Assembly (NCBI GenBank): GCA_900555045.1
Contig: USJW01000061.1
Span: 1-28,024 of the forward strand
DNA length: 28,024 nt
Reading direction: 5' to 3'
DNA from: an uncultured Clostridium sp.
GTDB taxonomy: Bacteria > Bacillota > Clostridia > Lachnospirales > Lachnospiraceae
Part shown: in pieces, positions 8,355-16,639 of the stretch
Position numbering within the stretch: position 1 is the first letter of the stretch
How the letters are laid out: every line of letters starts with the position of its first letter
Notes under the pieces: model-generated
Seen by the model: the letters and a program-made list of their open reading frames with translations, nothing else
Databases searched by the model: none
Told to the model about the DNA's origin: nothing
Program-made: the position numbers and the translations under genes

Positions 8355-9110
8355 ATGGCAGACTGGAAAATGGAAAAGGAAGGCGTGTACTGTGAGATTG
8401 ACGGGCCGGTGGCGCTTTTTAAGGTGAACCGCCCGCAGACAAAAAACGGGATGGATTGGAAGGCCAAGGGGGCGCAGGCGGAGGCCTATGAGCGCATCGC
8501 AGCGGATCCCGATGTCCGCGTGATGGTGATCACGGCGGAAGGAGAGTACTTTATCACCGGAGGGCGGGTGGACGCCTCAAAGCAGGAGGAGCAGAGACTC
8601 TACTCTGAGTACATCGCGCGGGTGGAGAACGCCAGGAAGACCATTAGGGTCCCGATGATCGCGGCTGTAAACGGCCATTGCTTTAAGGGCGGTATGGGAT
8701 TGGTCGCTCAGGCGGACCTGGCGGTCGCCAAGGATACGGCCACCTTCTCCTTCCCAGAGGTGCGGATGGGCGGCGTGCCCATGGTGGTCATGGCGCGATG
8801 CATGGGCTATCTGCCGAAAAAGCTGGCGCTGGAGGCCTACTACTCCAACCGCGAGTACCCGGCGAAACGCATGTACGAGGTGGGATTTCTGAACGCAGTG
8901 ACGGATGAGGAGCATTTCTGGCCGACGGTGGAGGAGTATATCCACATGGTCATCGACTATCCCAGGTCCCTGATCCAGATGACCCACGACGCCTACTACG
9001 CCATGGAGGGAATCACCGATTTAAACGAGCGGGTGGCGTTCTCCCAGAAATGGCTGGCAGAGAAGGTCCTGCCTCAGATGGCGAAGGAGAAGACCAGTTA
9101 CAATGTATGA
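8355..9110 (+). CDS. Enoyl-CoA hydratase/isomerase family protein
   Basis: This 251-residue protein is a single crotonase domain of normal length. It shows the oxyanion-hole region YFITGG, the core NGHCFKGGMGL, FSFPEVRMGG with Glu135, and a C-terminal helix (YYAMEGITDLNERVAFSQKW) typical of the family. By hand alignment, Glu135 matches Glu164 of rat hydratase, while the Glu144 position is Gly115, so standard two-glutamate hydration is doubtful. It shares the motifs GMDW/MFDW and MGxxPKKxAL with the C-terminal half of the preceding protein, so the two appear paralogous. The start at 8355 follows GAGGAGAG; a TTG at 8334 is in frame but lies before that site. It is the last gene before the operon terminator. 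Confidence 0.88.
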   Translation: MADWKMEKEGVYCEIDGPVALFKVNRPQTKNGMDWKAKGAQAEAYERIAADPDVRVMVITAEGEYFITGGRVDASKQEEQRLYSEYIARVENARKTIRVPMIAAVNGHCFKGGMGLVAQADLAVAKDTATFSFPEVRMGGVPMVVMARCMGYLPKKLALEAYYSNREYPAKRMYEVGFLNAVTDEEHFWPTVEEYIHMVIDYPRSLIQMTHDAYYAMEGITDLNERVAFSQKWLAEKVLPQMAKEKTSYNV

Positions 9111-9112
9111 CG

Positions 9113-9143
9113 GAGGGGCGGAAGTAACCGCCCTCTTTTTTTT
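9113..9143 (+). terminator. Rho-independent terminator of the organic-acid operon
   Basis: A GC-rich stem, GAGGGGCGG (9113-9121) with CCGCCCTC (9128-9135) and one bulged G, has a 6-nt loop and is followed directly by eight T residues (9136-9143). It lies 2 bp after the last crotonase stop codon. Confidence 0.92.
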
Positions 9144-9157
9144 CTGCTTCCCCCTTC

Positions 9158-9186
9158 TTGCGCCTCCCGCCAATAATATTTATAAT
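9158..9186 (+). promoter_or_regulatory. Likely promoter of the response regulator/kinase operon
   Basis: A perfect TATAAT -10 box (9181-9186) lies 17 bp downstream of a partial -35, TTGCGC (9158-9163). The weak -35 is compatible with an activated or autoregulated promoter. It sits between the terminator and the response regulator gene at 9221. Confidence 0.6.
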
Positions 9187-9220
9187 GGATAAAAACCTCA
9201 CCAAAAAAGGAGCGGACAAA

Positions 9221-9892
9221 ATGATCGATGTCTACTATATCGAGGACGATGAAACCATTGCGGATTCCGTGCGGGAGTACCTGCAGAAAAAGGGGTACCG
9301 CGTCTCTGTTTTTTCTACCATCGCTGCGGCGAGGCGGGCGCTCTCTGAGCGCGTGCCGGGGATCGTGCTGGTGGACTGGAATATGCCGGACGGCCGGGGG
9401 GACGGGCTGTGCCGCGAGATCCGGGCAAAGTGGAGGGAGCTCCCCGTCATCTTTTTGACGGTCCGGGGCGATACCCGGGACATTGTCGCGGGCTTTCGCG
9501 ATGGGGCGGACGACTATGTGGTCAAGCCCTTCGAGCTGGAGGTGCTGTGCTCGCGGATGGAGGCGCTGCTTCGCAGGGTGGGAAATGCGCCGGCAAGCTG
9601 CCTGACCTGCGGAGCGATAAGCCTCGACCGGGACCGCATGGCGGTCTGCGCCGGGGAGATGGAGGTTACCTTAAGCCAGCCGGAGTACCGGCTTTTGCTG
9701 CTGATGATGGAAAATAAAGGGAGAACGCTGACCAGGGAGCGCCTCCTGGAGCAGATCTGGGACAGCAGCGGGAACTATGTGAACGACAACACTCTGACCG
9801 TGACCATGAAGCGGCTGCGGGAGAAGCTGGGCCAGCCGGCATGCATAAAGACGGTGAGAAGCTTCGGCTACCGCATGGAGGACGGCGTATGA
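9221..9892 (+). CDS. OmpR-family response regulator
   Basis: This 223-residue protein has a receiver domain (about 3-115) with the acidic pocket EDD (8-10), phospho-acceptor Asp52 in LVDWNMPDG, and a conserved KP in VVKPFE. A winged-helix DNA-binding domain of OmpR/PhoB type follows (about 130-222; EYRLLLLMMENKGRTLTRE). The ATG at 9221 follows AAAAAAGGAGCG; the upstream in-frame extension overlaps the promoter and is rejected. The stop overlaps the kinase start (ATGA), so the two are translationally coupled. It probably controls the ABC genes downstream. Confidence 0.93.
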   Translation: MIDVYYIEDDETIADSVREYLQKKGYRVSVFSTIAAARRALSERVPGIVLVDWNMPDGRGDGLCREIRAKWRELPVIFLTVRGDTRDIVAGFRDGADDYVVKPFELEVLCSRMEALLRRVGNAPASCLTCGAISLDRDRMAVCAGEMEVTLSQPEYRLLLLMMENKGRTLTRERLLEQIWDSSGNYVNDNTLTVTMKRLREKLGQPACIKTVRSFGYRMEDGV

Positions 9893-11130
9893 GCGGGCGG
9901 AGGCGCGGGGCAGAGCTCCTGGCCGTTGTGCTGGCAGTGAGCCTTTTCGCCTCGGCGGTGACCGCAATCCTCACGGCCGCCCACGCCCGCCGCGCGCAGT
10001 TTCAGCTCCTGGGGGATATCTGCCGGGATGTGGGGCAGGCGCAGCCGGAGGCGGCCCGGAGCGTGTTTGCGGCCCTGAAGCGCTACAAGGAGGCGGGAGG
10101 GCAGAGGGAGCGAGAGAGCGCGCGAGAGCGGCAACCGCAACAGGAAGGCAATATTCTGTGGGACTTGGGGTATCGGCCGAGCGATTTCTCGAACTCCTCG
10201 CAGCGAAGCCCCATGTACTTTGCCGCGGCGGGCTTCGCTGTGGGGGCGCTCCTTCTGCTCGCGGTTCTGCGGCGCAGGCGTGAGCGGCTGTGCCGGCGCG
10301 TCGATGCGCTGACCGATTACCTGGAGAAGGTGAACACCGGCGCCCGCGGGGTGGTGATTCCCGACGAGGAGGACGCGTTCTCCAGACTGCAGGACGCAAT
10401 CTATAAGACGGTGACCAACCTCAATCAGACAAGGGACCAGGCGATTAAAGCGAAGGAGGGCTTCGCGGAGAATCTGGCCAACATCGCCCACCAGCTAAAG
10501 ACCCCGATCACCGCCATATCCCTGTCCGCCCAGATGATGGACGCGAACTCGCATGTGAACTCGAATGCGAACTCGAGGGAGGGTCGCGCAGGGCAGATTA
10601 TGCGGCAGTTAAACCGGCTGACCCGCCTGGAGGAGGCGCTTTTGCTGCTGTCGCGCATCGACGCGGGGACGCTGCCCCTGGAGCAGAAGCCGGTGGACAT
10701 TTTCACAGTGCTCACGCTGGCCGCGGACAACCTTCAGGAGCTGTTTGACCAGGCGGGGGTGACGGCCGACGTGCCGGAGATGGGGCGGGTAGAGATCATC
10801 GGGGATACCGAGTGGACCATGGAGGCGGTGATGAACCTGATGAAGAACTGTCTGGAACACACGCCGCCCGGTGGCGCGGTCCACTGTTCTTATGAGAGGA
10901 ATCCGCTCTACGTTCAGATTCGGATCTGGGATGAGGGCCCCGGTTTCGCTGCGGAGGACTTGCCCCGTCTGTTCGAGAGGTTTTACCGGGGGAAGAGCGC
11001 GGCCGCCGGGGGCATCGGTATCGGGCTCGCCCTGGCAAAGGCCATCGCAGAACTGCAGAACGGCGTGGTGAACGCCTTCAACCTCCCGGAGGGGGGCGCC
11101 TGCTTTGAGATTCGCTTCTACTGTCACTGA
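9889..11130 (+). CDS. Membrane sensor histidine kinase
   Basis: This 413-residue protein has two transmembrane segments (about 9-30 and 110-127) flanking an extracellular region of about 80 residues that is rich in Arg, Glu and Gln. A linker, a dimerisation/phosphoacceptor domain with His201 in NIAHQLKTPI, and an ATPase domain follow. The ATPase domain shows the N box NLMKNCLEHTPPGG, G1 WDEGPGFA and G2 GIGIGLALAKA. Just after the His helix there is an unusual Asn-Ser repeat (residues 219-230). The extracellular loop is longer than that of intramembrane-sensing BceS kinases, so ligand binding outside the cell is possible. It phosphorylates the regulator encoded just upstream. Confidence 0.92.
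   Translation: MSGRRRGAELLAVVLAVSLFASAVTAILTAAHARRAQFQLLGDICRDVGQAQPEAARSVFAALKRYKEAGGQRERESARERQPQQEGNILWDLGYRPSDFSNSSQRSPMYFAAAGFAVGALLLLAVLRRRRERLCRRVDALTDYLEKVNTGARGVVIPDEEDAFSRLQDAIYKTVTNLNQTRDQAIKAKEGFAENLANIAHQLKTPITAISLSAQMMDANSHVNSNANSREGRAGQIMRQLNRLTRLEEALLLLSRIDAGTLPLEQKPVDIFTVLTLAADNLQELFDQAGVTADVPEMGRVEIIGDTEWTMEAVMNLMKNCLEHTPPGGAVHCSYERNPLYVQIRIWDEGPGFAAEDLPRLFERFYRGKSAAAGGIGIGLALAKAIAELQNGVVNAFNLPEGGACFEIRFYCH
10543..10578 (+). repeat. Three-copy 12-bp tandem repeat inside the kinase gene
   Basis: Three near-identical 12-bp units begin at 10543, 10555 and 10567, each starting G(C/T)GAACTCG. They encode three 4-residue units of the form (Ala/Val)-Asn-Ser-(His/Asn/Arg). The length is a multiple of three, so the reading frame is kept. 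Confidence 0.85.
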
Positions 11131-11154
11131 GATGTCACTTTCATCTGCTAGGAT
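11122..11154 (+). promoter_or_regulatory. Direct-repeat operator and likely internal promoter before the ABC genes
   Basis: TGTCACT occurs at 11122-11128 and again at 11133-11139, an 11-bp period that places both copies on the same face of the helix. OmpR-family regulators commonly bind such direct repeats near the -35 region. An extended -10-like sequence, TGCTAGGAT (11146-11154), follows, and the expected -35 position (11126-11131) falls inside the repeat. The ATPase gene starts at 11187. The repeat is seen directly; the promoter role is inferred. Confidence 0.5.
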
Positions 11155-11186
11155 ATAGAAGAAAACGACATCACAGGAGGTTTATC

Positions 11187-11864
11187 ATGGAGATACTTAA
11201 GTGTACCGGGGTAAAAAAGGTCTTTGGCAGCGGCGCCAGCCGCGTGACCGCCCTGGACGGAATCAATCTGTCGGTGGAGCGGGGGGAGTTTGTGGCTGTG
11301 ATCGGGGCCTCCGGATCCGGGAAGTCCACGCTGCTCCATATTCTGGGAAGCGTGGACCGGCCAACAGAAGGGGAGGTGGTGGTGGACGGCGTTGAGATCG
11401 GCAGGCTTGACGCCTCGAAGGCCGCCATCTTCAGACGAAGAAAGGTGGGACTCATCTACCAGTTCTACAACCTGATCCCTACGCTGACGGTCCGGAAAAA
11501 TATTCTGATGCCCATGCTGTTGGACCGCAGGGAACCGGAGCCGGAGCACTTCGACGGCATCGTGCGCATACTGGGCCTTGAGAACAAGCTGGAGGCGCTG
11601 CCCCGGCAGCTCTCCGGCGGCCAGCAGCAGCGGGTGGCCATCGCCCGGGCGCTGATCTACCGGCCCGCGCTTCTTTTGGCCGACGAGCCCACCGGAAATC
11701 TGGATCGGAAAAATTCGAAGGAGATCGTGGATCTCTTAAAGCTGTCCAACCGGAACCTAAAGCAGACCGTGATACTGATCACCCACGACGAGAAGGTGGC
11801 CCTGGAGGCGGACCGCATCATCGCAATTGAGGACGGCCGCATCGTGGCGGACAGCAGGAGGTGA
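11187..11864 (+). CDS. ABC transporter ATPase, MacB/LolD/BceA type
   Basis: This 225-residue protein is a single nucleotide-binding domain. It has Walker A GASGSGKST (40-48), Q-loop Gln92, signature LSGGQQQR (142-149), Walker B LLLADEP (162-168), the family-typical TGNLD after it, and the switch His in LITHDEKVA. ATPases of this class work with FtsX-type permeases in export of peptides and lipoproteins or in removal of cell-wall antibiotics. It has a strong AGGAGG ribosome binding site. The start codon of the permease lies 5 bp after its stop. Confidence 0.94.
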   Translation: MEILKCTGVKKVFGSGASRVTALDGINLSVERGEFVAVIGASGSGKSTLLHILGSVDRPTEGEVVVDGVEIGRLDASKAAIFRRRKVGLIYQFYNLIPTLTVRKNILMPMLLDRREPEPEHFDGIVRILGLENKLEALPRQLSGGQQQRVAIARALIYRPALLLADEPTGNLDRKNSKEIVDLLKLSNRNLKQTVILITHDEKVALEADRIIAIEDGRIVADSRR

Positions 11865-11869
11865 CCGCC

Positions 11870-14053
11870 ATGTGGAGAGAGTACTCCGTCAGCTACATCC
11901 GGCAGAACAAGGCCTCCAGCGTGTCCATCGCGGTGGCGGCCTTCATGGCAACCCTGTTTCTGTCCTTCATCTGCAGCACGTTCTACAATCTGTGGCAGTA
12001 CAACATCCTCCAGATCGTCCGGGAGGAGGGCGGCTGGCAGGGGCGGATTGCCGGGCAGATCGGAAAGGAGGAGCTGGAGCTCATTCAAAGCTTTGCCAAT
12101 GTGAGCCTTGTGCAGGTGCACCTTGGCGGGGACGGAGAGACCGTCGCGGACATCTACTTTGAAAATATGCGGGACGCCTACAGGGATCTGCCGCGGATTG
12201 CGGCCTGCGAAGGGCTGGAGGGTGCAACGGTCTCCTACAACGACGCCCTTCTCTCCGAATACCTGATTTTTGACCCGCAGGACAACTCGCCGCCGCTGCT
12301 TTTGCCCCTCTACCTCATGGTGATGCTCTTGGTCGGCGGCTCCCTGGTCCTGATTATCCGCAACGCGTTCGGTGTGTCCATGGCCGCCCGGGTCCATCAA
12401 CTGGGGATTTTATCCAGCGTCGGGGCCACACCCGGGCAGATAAAGGGCCTGCTGCTCCAGGAGGCCATGGCCCTGTGCGCGCTTCCGGTGTTGGCGGGGA
12501 GCGCTGTTGGACTCGCGCCATGCCTTTTGGTGATAAAGTTTGCGAACCACATCGGGCGAGGGTACCAGCAGGTTCCGGCCGCCTTTGTCTATCACCCGGC
12601 GGTGTTCCTCATAACGATTCTCGCCTCAGGGATCACAGTGTTTCTGTCCGCATGGCTCCCGGCCAGGAGAATGAGCCGGCTTGCGCCCCTTAAGGCGATC
12701 GGCGCAGGGCAGGAGCAGTTCCCGGGCAGGGCGCGCCGGTCGCGGGTGCTGCCGCTTCTGTTTGGAATCTATGGGGAATTGGCTGGAAATGCCTTAAAGG
12801 CCAGAAGGAGGGAGCTTCGCACCTCAAACCTCTCCCTCACCCTCTCGTTTCTCGCATTTACCATGTCCCTTTGCATGGTGACGCTGTCCGGCATCAGCAG
12901 GAGACATACCTATTTTGAGCGGTATCAGGATTCGTGGGACGTGATGGCTCAGATTAAGGGGGAGGGGATTGAAGGGGCAGAGGAGCTTGTCGGATTGGCC
13001 TCCGTGGAGGGCGTCGAAAGCTGTGTCGCCTACCAGAAGGCGGAGAATTACATCGCGGTGAGGGAGGATCAGCTCTCGGACCGGCTGAGGGCGCTTGGCG
13101 GCCTCGAGGGCCTGGAAAGTGAGGCAGCGCACCGGCCGGATGGAACGTGGATTGTGAAAGCGCCCACGGTCATTCTGGACGACGCGGGGTTTGCCGCCTA
13201 CTGCAGGCAGATCGGCGCAGAGCCGGAGATGGACAAGGGGATTCTGATCAACCGCATCTGGGACAAAGTAAACAGCAATTTCCGCTACAGGGAGTACATC
13301 CCGTTTCTTGAGGGAAAACCGGAGGCGGCAAGGATCACCGGACCGGCGGGGGAGGAGATTTACGCGGAGCTTCCGATTCTCGCCGGCACGGACCGGCTGC
13401 CGGTGCTGCGGGAGGAGTACGAGGATTTCTCGCTGGTTCTCATTGTCCCGGCCTCCCTCTGGGCGGACATCGGTCAATTTGCCTCCGGGACAGAGCCGGA
13501 CACCTTCCTGCGGATTCTGGTGTCGGAGGGCGTCTCGCCCTACGCGGTGGAGGCGGCGGTGAAGGAGCGGCTGGCCAAGGGCCACAGCGCGGAGGTGGAG
13601 AACCGAATCCACGAGGCGGCCGTCAATGAGGAGATGGTGAGGGGGTACATGACCCTGACCGGCCTGCTCTGCGCGTTGCTGGCGCTGATCGGGATTGTCA
13701 ACATTTTTTCCTACACCTTAAGCTTTCTCTATCAGAGAAAGCGGGAGTTCGCCAGGCATCTCTCCGTGGGGATGACGCCCGCCGGGGTCAGGAAGATTCT
13801 CTGGATCGAAGCGCTCACCATCGCTGTTCGCCCGGTTCTCATCACGGCGCCGCTCACCGTGGGGTTTGTGCTGTTCGCCGTGAGGGCCAGCTACCTGGAT
13901 ATCAGGGAATTTCTGGGAGCTCTGCCGGCGGCGCTCATCCTGCTGTTCATCCTTCTCATCGCAGCGTCGGTGGGCTTTGCCTACCGCATCGGGGAGAGGC
14001 GGCTTGGCCGGTGCGACTTGAGCGAGGCGCTGAGGGACGACTCCATGATTTAG
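11870..14053 (+). CDS. FtsX/MacB-type ABC permease with two core modules
   Basis: This 727-residue protein has an N-terminal membrane segment (about 16-38), an extracellular stretch, and a first FtsX-like module (three membrane helices around the cytoplasmic motif LGILSSVGATPGQIKGLLLQE). A central extracellular region of about 250 residues follows, then a second FtsX-like module (YQRKREFARHLSVGMTPAGV). It has about eight membrane segments, two fewer than BceB permeases, so I call it only as a MacB/FtsX-superfamily permease. The ATG at 11870 is chosen because AGGAGG (11856-11861) lies 8 nt upstream. Position after a kinase, regulator and ATPase suggests peptide-antibiotic or envelope-stress defence. 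The end faces a convergent gene 26 bp away. Confidence 0.88.
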   Translation: MWREYSVSYIRQNKASSVSIAVAAFMATLFLSFICSTFYNLWQYNILQIVREEGGWQGRIAGQIGKEELELIQSFANVSLVQVHLGGDGETVADIYFENMRDAYRDLPRIAACEGLEGATVSYNDALLSEYLIFDPQDNSPPLLLPLYLMVMLLVGGSLVLIIRNAFGVSMAARVHQLGILSSVGATPGQIKGLLLQEAMALCALPVLAGSAVGLAPCLLVIKFANHIGRGYQQVPAAFVYHPAVFLITILASGITVFLSAWLPARRMSRLAPLKAIGAGQEQFPGRARRSRVLPLLFGIYGELAGNALKARRRELRTSNLSLTLSFLAFTMSLCMVTLSGISRRHTYFERYQDSWDVMAQIKGEGIEGAEELVGLASVEGVESCVAYQKAENYIAVREDQLSDRLRALGGLEGLESEAAHRPDGTWIVKAPTVILDDAGFAAYCRQIGAEPEMDKGILINRIWDKVNSNFRYREYIPFLEGKPEAARITGPAGEEIYAELPILAGTDRLPVLREEYEDFSLVLIVPASLWADIGQFASGTEPDTFLRILVSEGVSPYAVEAAVKERLAKGHSAEVENRIHEAAVNEEMVRGYMTLTGLLCALLALIGIVNIFSYTLSFLYQRKREFARHLSVGMTPAGVRKILWIEALTIAVRPVLITAPLTVGFVLFAVRASYLDIREFLGALPAALILLFILLIAASVGFAYRIGERRLGRCDLSEALRDDSMI

Positions 14054-14079
14054 CGGCGCAGGTTCGCCCGGAGTCCCCC

Positions 14080-14868
14080 TTACTCCGCGTTCCCCTTCCC
14101 CTCCACGAATTTCACCGGCGAGCAGCCCACATACTTTTTGAACACCTTGATAAAATATTTGTAGTCGGAAAAGCCCACAAGGTCTGCGATCTCGTAGACC
14201 TTGTATTTATTTTCCTTCAACAGCTCCACGGCCCGCTGCATCCGGTAGCGGTTTAAATAGTCGTTGAAGGTGTAGCCGGTAAAGCTCTTAAATTTGGAGT
14301 TTAGGTAGGTGCAGGACATACCGCACTCCTCGCTTAAATCCGTCAGGGAGACGCGGGAGGAGTAGTGGTCGTGGATGTACTGGATCATGAACTCCACGTG
14401 CCGGTTCTCCTCCGGGCCCGCGGCCTCGGTCTCCAGGATTCCCAGCTTTTTCTTCTCCATGTCAATCTCCCGAAGCTCGCTCTTAAGCCTCGCCGCGGCC
14501 TCCTGCTTGGCGGTGATCTTGCGCAGGGCGTCGTAGAGCTCGTTGAATACCACGGGCTTTAGCAGATACTCGGTGACGCCCAGGCGCAGCGCCCTCCTGG
14601 CGTACTCGAACTCGCTGTAGCCGGAGACGATGATGGCGTCGTAGCCGTACTCGTTGATACTCTCCTCCAGCATGGCCAGGCCGTCCTTTATGGGCATGTT
14701 GATGTCCACGATCACGATGTCCGGCCGGTTCTCCCGGATTTTCTCCAGGCCCTCCTCGCCGTCCACAGCCTCGCCCACCACCACGCAGTCCGCCTCCTGC
14801 CAGTTGACCGTGAACAGCAGGCCCTTGCGTATGATATCCTCGTCCTCCACAATCAGAACCTTATACAT
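14080..14868 (-). CDS. YesN-type response regulator with AraC DNA-binding domain
   Basis: This 262-residue protein has an N-terminal receiver domain with EDED (8-11), phospho-acceptor Asp55 in IVDINMP and LLKPV. A helical linker and a C-terminal AraC-type double helix-turn-helix (about 155-255) follow, the latter with SLTDLSEECGMSCTYLNSKFK and IADLVGFSDYKYFIKVFKK. The start codon overlaps the end of the kinase gene by 8 bp, so the pair is translationally coupled. Related YesM/YesN systems usually activate an adjacent transporter operon, here the ABC genes at 16753-20796. Confidence 0.94.
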   Translation of the reverse strand: MYKVLIVEDEDIIRKGLLFTVNWQEADCVVVGEAVDGEEGLEKIRENRPDIVIVDINMPIKDGLAMLEESINEYGYDAIIVSGYSEFEYARRALRLGVTEYLLKPVVFNELYDALRKITAKQEAAARLKSELREIDMEKKKLGILETEAAGPEENRHVEFMIQYIHDHYSSRVSLTDLSEECGMSCTYLNSKFKSFTGYTFNDYLNRYRMQRAVELLKENKYKVYEIADLVGFSDYKYFIKVFKKYVGCSPVKFVEGKGNAE

Positions 14869-16588
14869 CCATATCCTCCTCCATATCCGCGGGCAGTTTG
14901 ATGCGCACCTGGGTGCCCTCGCCGGGCGTGCTCTCGATGGTCAGGCCGTAGCCCGGACCGTAAAGCAGCCGGACCACCCGGTGGGAGTTGTAGAGCCCGA
15001 TGTGCTCGCCGCAGGTGTCCTCCTTCTCTAGGCCCTCCCGCAGCGCCTGAAGCCGCTCCCCGCTGATCCCGCTTCCGTTGTCCTCCACACAGAGGACCAG
15101 ATCCCCGCCGTCTAACCGCCCGGTGATGGTGATGGAGATGGAGCGGATGTCCTTCATCCCATGCACCAGGGAGTTCTCCACCACCGGCTGCAAGAGAAGC
15201 TTGGGGACCTTGCAGTCGAACAGCTCCTCCGGGATGTCGATGTGATAGTTAAGGCGCCGGTTGTAGCGCATTTTTTGCAGCAGCAGATAGTCGTTGATGT
15301 ACTCGATGTCGGTCTGCAGCGGCACTATGGTGCTCCCGTAATAGATGCTGTAGCGCATCAGGTTGGCGAAGGCCATCACCATCTCGGAGGCCTTCTGGGC
15401 GTCGATCACGATCTCGTAGCGCAGCGTTTCCAGAACGTTGAAGATAAAGTGGGGGTTAAACTGCTCCTCCAGCTGTTTGATTTCCATGGTGCGCTTGCGC
15501 TCGGCCAGCTCGCTGTTGTGGCGCATGAGCTCCTCACGCTGGAGCACCATGTTGCGAAAAGCGTTGTTTAAGACCTGGAACTCCGCAAACACCTGGCTTT
15601 TTAGCGGATAGTCCATGTTCCCGCGGCCCATCTCCTCCACGGATTTCTGCAGCTCGTCGATGGCCTGCAGGTTTTTGCGGGTGATGCGCTGGGTCAGGGG
15701 CGGCAGCATGATGAACATCAGGAGCCCCGCAAGCCCTAAAAACAGCAGCCCGTAGGTGATAAGCCCCCGCTGAAACTCTAAGGACACCAGCGTGTAGAGC
15801 ACCAGCCCGTTGTCGGCGAAGGTCTCCTGGTGTACGTGGTAGCGCTTGCCGTTGAGCGTCACGATGTTGCCGCGCCCCCAGTCCATCCGGTACTTGCCCG
15901 CCGGGTATTTCTCCATGGGATCCGCGCTCTGCCGTCCGATGGAGAAGATCAAATTGTCGTAGCGATCCGTGATGATCACGTCGTCAAGGGGATACTCCCG
16001 CACCGCCTGGTAGAGCTGCTCGTCGGACATATCGAAGAACAGGTAGCCCTTGATCCCTCCCGAGTCAGACACGGCCCGGGACAACAGCAGGTCGCCGGAC
16101 TGGCCGTAGGCGTAGTTTAAGCGGCTGGGCATGGCGTAGATTTTCTCCGGCGCCTCCCGCATCTTCTCCAGCAGGTTTTGGTACACCGTGCTACCCAGGA
16201 AGATGTCCCGGTTCCCCTCAAACAGGTTGGAGCTGACAATCTCCCCCTCCTGGTCCGCCAGCGCGAAGCTGCAGCGGATGGGCTGTTCATTTGAGAAGCT
16301 GTAAAGCAGGCGGTTCACATCCGTCACCTGGGAGTCCTTCCCCTGGTTTAAGGCCTCGAGAACCCGGTAATCCGTGGAGAAGCGCTCTAAGCCGTCCCGG
16401 TACGCCGCCATCTGGTTATCCAGGATGGCGGCCAGCTTGGCGTTGTTCTTCCGGTTGCTGCCCGCGCTGATCAGCTGGACGTTGATGAAGAGAAACAGCC
16501 CCACCAGAAGAAACAGTAAGGAGATGATGGAGAACGCATATTTAAAGAAGGAACGTTTGATGTAGTCCCGGTACTGGATGCCTGCCAT
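14861..16588 (-). CDS. YesM-type sensor histidine kinase
   Basis: This 575-residue protein has two membrane segments (about 15-38 and 283-303) enclosing a large extracellular sensor region of roughly 245 residues. A HAMP-like linker follows (about 304-355), then a His-kinase domain of the LytS/YesM class with QFNPHFIFNVLETLRYE, and an ATPase domain with VENSLVHGM and DNGSGI. The start is supported by AGGAGG located 9 nt before the ATG. The extracellular region may bind the transported solute directly or respond to the loaded binding protein; which of these applies cannot be told from the sequence. Confidence 0.94.
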   Translation of the reverse strand: MAGIQYRDYIKRSFFKYAFSIISLLFLLVGLFLFINVQLISAGSNRKNNAKLAAILDNQMAAYRDGLERFSTDYRVLEALNQGKDSQVTDVNRLLYSFSNEQPIRCSFALADQEGEIVSSNLFEGNRDIFLGSTVYQNLLEKMREAPEKIYAMPSRLNYAYGQSGDLLLSRAVSDSGGIKGYLFFDMSDEQLYQAVREYPLDDVIITDRYDNLIFSIGRQSADPMEKYPAGKYRMDWGRGNIVTLNGKRYHVHQETFADNGLVLYTLVSLEFQRGLITYGLLFLGLAGLLMFIMLPPLTQRITRKNLQAIDELQKSVEEMGRGNMDYPLKSQVFAEFQVLNNAFRNMVLQREELMRHNSELAERKRTMEIKQLEEQFNPHFIFNVLETLRYEIVIDAQKASEMVMAFANLMRYSIYYGSTIVPLQTDIEYINDYLLLQKMRYNRRLNYHIDIPEELFDCKVPKLLLQPVVENSLVHGMKDIRSISITITGRLDGGDLVLCVEDNGSGISGERLQALREGLEKEDTCGEHIGLYNSHRVVRLLYGPGYGLTIESTPGEGTQVRIKLPADMEEDMDV

Positions 16589-16639
16589 GTCGGCTACCTC
16601 CTGCCTGGTAGATATTTGAGTTTGTGATCACTATCTTCG

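Noticed and set aside
12824..13612. Open frame of 262 residues on the minus strand inside the permease gene
   Set aside because: It is antisense to a well-supported permease in GC-rich DNA, and its product is rich in Arg, His and Pro with no domain.
14069..14087. 6-bp stem CGGAGT/ACTCCG between the two convergent genes as a terminator
   Set aside because: No T tract follows on either strand, and the stem overlaps the regulator's stop codon.
16624..16631. Palindrome GTGATCAC in the leader of the sensor kinase gene as an operator
   Set aside because: An 8-bp palindrome is expected by chance, it lies downstream of the promoter, and no second copy or known motif supports it.
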